A stretch of DNA of 5,982 nucleotides, from contig CAHJWV010000139.1 in assembly GCA_903643055.1 (NCBI GenBank), positions 1-5,982 on the forward strand. The letters are read 5' to 3'. The notes beneath the pieces are model-generated. The model worked only from the letters and a program-made list of their open reading frames with translations, had not been told where the DNA came from and searched no databases. The translations under genes and the position numbers were made by a program. Positions within the stretch are counted from its first letter, which is position 1, and each line of letters starts with the position of its first letter. The DNA comes from Burkholderiales bacterium (lineage in GTDB: Bacteria > Pseudomonadota > Gammaproteobacteria > Burkholderiales > Burkholderiaceae). Positions 4,858 through 5,982 of this stretch are shown piece by piece.

Positions 4858-5982
4858 TCAGCAAGTCAGATTGCCGCCCTGTGCCACGCCGAGGATTCCG
4901 GTGAATTGGAGGTAGTAGTTCACGCGCGTCTGCACCTGGTCCGGACGGCCGCCGTTGCATTCCAGCGAGCCGTTGATGGCGCGGATCGTGGTACCGAAGC
5001 CTTGGCCGCTGGTGATGGCGGTGTGCGGCGTGACGCCCGCATTGCCGGTGCCCGTCATCCAGTACCAGATCGCGGTCTTCCAAGCGATCGTGCCATCAGT
5101 TGCGACCAGATCCGGGTTCGACCACAGGTCAACACCGATCGCCTGGCCAGCGGCACGGTAGTTGGAGTTCCAGCTCAGCTGGATCGGGCCACGGCCGTAG
5201 TACTGCTGGCCAGGCGCGCAATCGCCCGAACAGTAGCCTGGCCAGTTGGCCTGGTTGTATTCGCGAGTGGCACGCAGGTTGTCCGACTCGTGGGCGATGT
5301 TGGCCAGGAAGGCCGCGATTTCCTGCTTTTGCGTGGTGTCGTCTCCGGTGTGAGCAAAGGACGGATAGGCGCTCAACGCATTCACCAAGGCGCTGTAGGT
5401 GTACAGCGGATTGCGCCCTGGAAACATCGAGTTGTACTGGGCTTCGCTGATCGCGAACGAGCCATTGCCGCCACCGTTGCCAGGGTTGGGCGTCGGTGTC
5501 GGCGTCGGCGTCGGGGTGCCGTCGCCACCGCCTTCGCAGCCGGCGGGCTGCCAGTACCAGGTGCTGATGGTCGGATCGGTGCCGTCACTGCCATTGGCGC
5601 CCACATTCACGACCTTGTAGTAACTGCCGTTGTATTTGACGACATCACCGAGGCGGTAATAGACGCCGGCCTGCCAGTTCACGTTGCTGCAGCTACCGCC
5701 GCCGCTGTTGCCGCCACCGCCGCTGTCGCAGCTGGCGGGTTGCCAATACCAGGTGCTGATGGTCGGGTCGGTGCCGTCACTACCATTGGCACCCACGTTC
5801 ACGACCTTGTAGTACTGACCATTGAACTGAACCACATCGCCCAGGCGGTAATAGACGCCGGCTTGCCAGGTCGTGGCCGAGCATGCTGCCGCGATCGTTT
5901 GCAAACCGCCATTCGACCAGCTGTTGACCTCGGCAAATGCCGAGCTGCCAAACGAGGCTTCGGTGGCAAATCCGGCCATCGG
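4858..5982 (-). CDS. Family 19 chitinase with two CBM5/12 chitin-binding modules (N-terminus beyond the window)
   Basis: This enzyme should hydrolyse the beta-1,4 bonds of chitin, probably after secretion. Counting from the ATG at 5979, two CBM5/12 modules (about 36-84 and 99-148) share WQAGVYYRLGDVV and end in WYWQPA. They are joined by Gly/Ser-rich sequence and followed by a TPTPTPTP linker (155-166) and a GH19 catalytic domain (about 174-373). Likely catalytic glutamates are Glu231 (AHES) and Glu240 (REYN), nine residues apart as in bacterial GH19 enzymes; YYGRGPIQLSWNSNY (260-274) is the family's substrate-cleft signature. The frame is open to the right edge (one further codon, Pro), and residues 1-33 do not look like a signal peptide, so the ATG at 5979 is probably internal and the true start, with any export signal or further domain, lies outside. 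The stop is TGA at 4858-4860. Two hairpins follow, one a likely terminator, so the gene probably ends its own transcript. Confidence 0.93.
   Translation of the reverse strand, partial: PMAGFATEASFGSSAFAEVNSWSNGGLQTIAAACSATTWQAGVYYRLGDVVQFNGQYYKVVNVGANGSDGTDPTISTWYWQPASCDSGGGGNSGGGSCSNVNWQAGVYYRLGDVVKYNGSYYKVVNVGANGSDGTDPTISTWYWQPAGCEGGGDGTPTPTPTPTPNPGNGGGNGSFAISEAQYNSMFPGRNPLYTYSALVNALSAYPSFAHTGDDTTQKQEIAAFLANIAHESDNLRATREYNQANWPGYCSGDCAPGQQYYGRGPIQLSWNSNYRAAGQAIGVDLWSNPDLVATDGTIAWKTAIWYWMTGTGNAGVTPHTAITSGQGFGTTIRAINGSLECNGGRPDQVQTRVNYYLQFTGILGVAQGGNLTC
5482..5517 (-). repeat. Thr-Pro linker coded by a short 6-bp repeat
   Basis: Within the chitinase gene an imperfect 6-bp unit (ACGCCG-like on the minus strand) repeats and codes TPTPTPTPNP between the second chitin-binding module and the catalytic domain. 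Such linkers commonly give flexibility in secreted polysaccharide hydrolases. The number of units could vary by slippage. Confidence 0.75.
5534..5677 (-). repeat. Second copy of the CBM5/12 module (144 bp)
   Basis: This segment aligns without gaps, at an offset of 192 bp, to 5726-5869. I count about 20 mismatches in 144 positions. It codes the module nearer the catalytic domain. Most differences cluster in one short stretch (about 5623-5654), where the protein changes from VVQFNGQYY to VVKYNGSYY. Confidence 0.85.
5726..5869 (-). repeat. First copy of the CBM5/12 module (144 bp)
   Basis: This is the N-terminal partner of the 144-bp duplication at 5534-5677. The two modules differ at about five residues of 48, which points to a fairly recent internal duplication or to ongoing homogenisation within the gene. 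Confidence 0.85.

Noticed and set aside
4098..4904. Long Ser/Arg/Ala-rich plus-strand frame opposite the CysC-like gene
   Set aside because: Its composition is typical of an antisense shadow, it crosses the two hairpins and runs into the chitinase 3' end, and it has no domain. The minus-strand frame has a family-like motif order and a ribosome site.
5482..5517. Short regular repeat considered as a CRISPR or satellite-like element
   Set aside because: It is in-frame coding sequence for a Thr-Pro linker and has no spacers.

Overview
The window looks like chromosomal DNA of a GC-rich proteobacterium, most plausibly a betaproteobacterium of the order Burkholderiales. This rests on the high GC content with strong G/C third-position use, a PAS-GGDEF-EAL protein of proteobacterial type, and a secreted family 19 chitinase with CBM5/12 modules. 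The taxonomic call is inference; no rRNA or tRNA is present to confirm it.

Layout: (1) 1-1144, plus strand: the C-terminal part of a copper-type P1B ATPase (CopA-like), cut by the left edge. (2) 1145-1771: no intact conventional gene. It holds a stretch with two small inverted repeats and a weak promoter-like site (about 1214-1319), then a plus-strand frame encoding four hydrophobic segments (about 1403-1771). That frame has no usable start codon; its best ATG (1360) lies in another frame, so it looks frameshifted and probably also truncated at its 3' end. (3) 1772-3847, minus strand: a 691-residue PAS-GGDEF-EAL protein for cyclic di-GMP turnover, with an intact EAL site and an altered GGDEF motif (GSDEF). 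(4) 3848-4081: a gap with a triple 15-bp tandem repeat and a GC-rich hairpin. (5) 4082-4735, minus strand: a protein that reads as a diverged adenylylsulfate-kinase (CysC) relative whose P-loop has lost its lysine and serine/threonine. (6) 4757-4834: two strong GC-rich hairpins, the second a likely terminator for the chitinase. (7) 4858-5982, minus strand: a family 19 chitinase with two near-identical CBM5/12 chitin-binding modules and a Thr-Pro linker, its N-terminus cut by the right edge.

The three minus-strand genes point the same way, but a terminator separates the chitinase from the CysC-like gene, and 234 bp separate the CysC-like gene from the GGDEF-EAL gene. Nothing in the sequence ties them into one pathway. 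The copper ATPase and the minus-strand block converge on the remnant membrane-protein region. I found no CRISPR array, tRNA, rRNA, insertion sequence or phage gene. The parts most worth a second look are the CysC-like pseudoenzyme candidate and the broken membrane-protein gene. I do not see a convincing new multi-gene system here.
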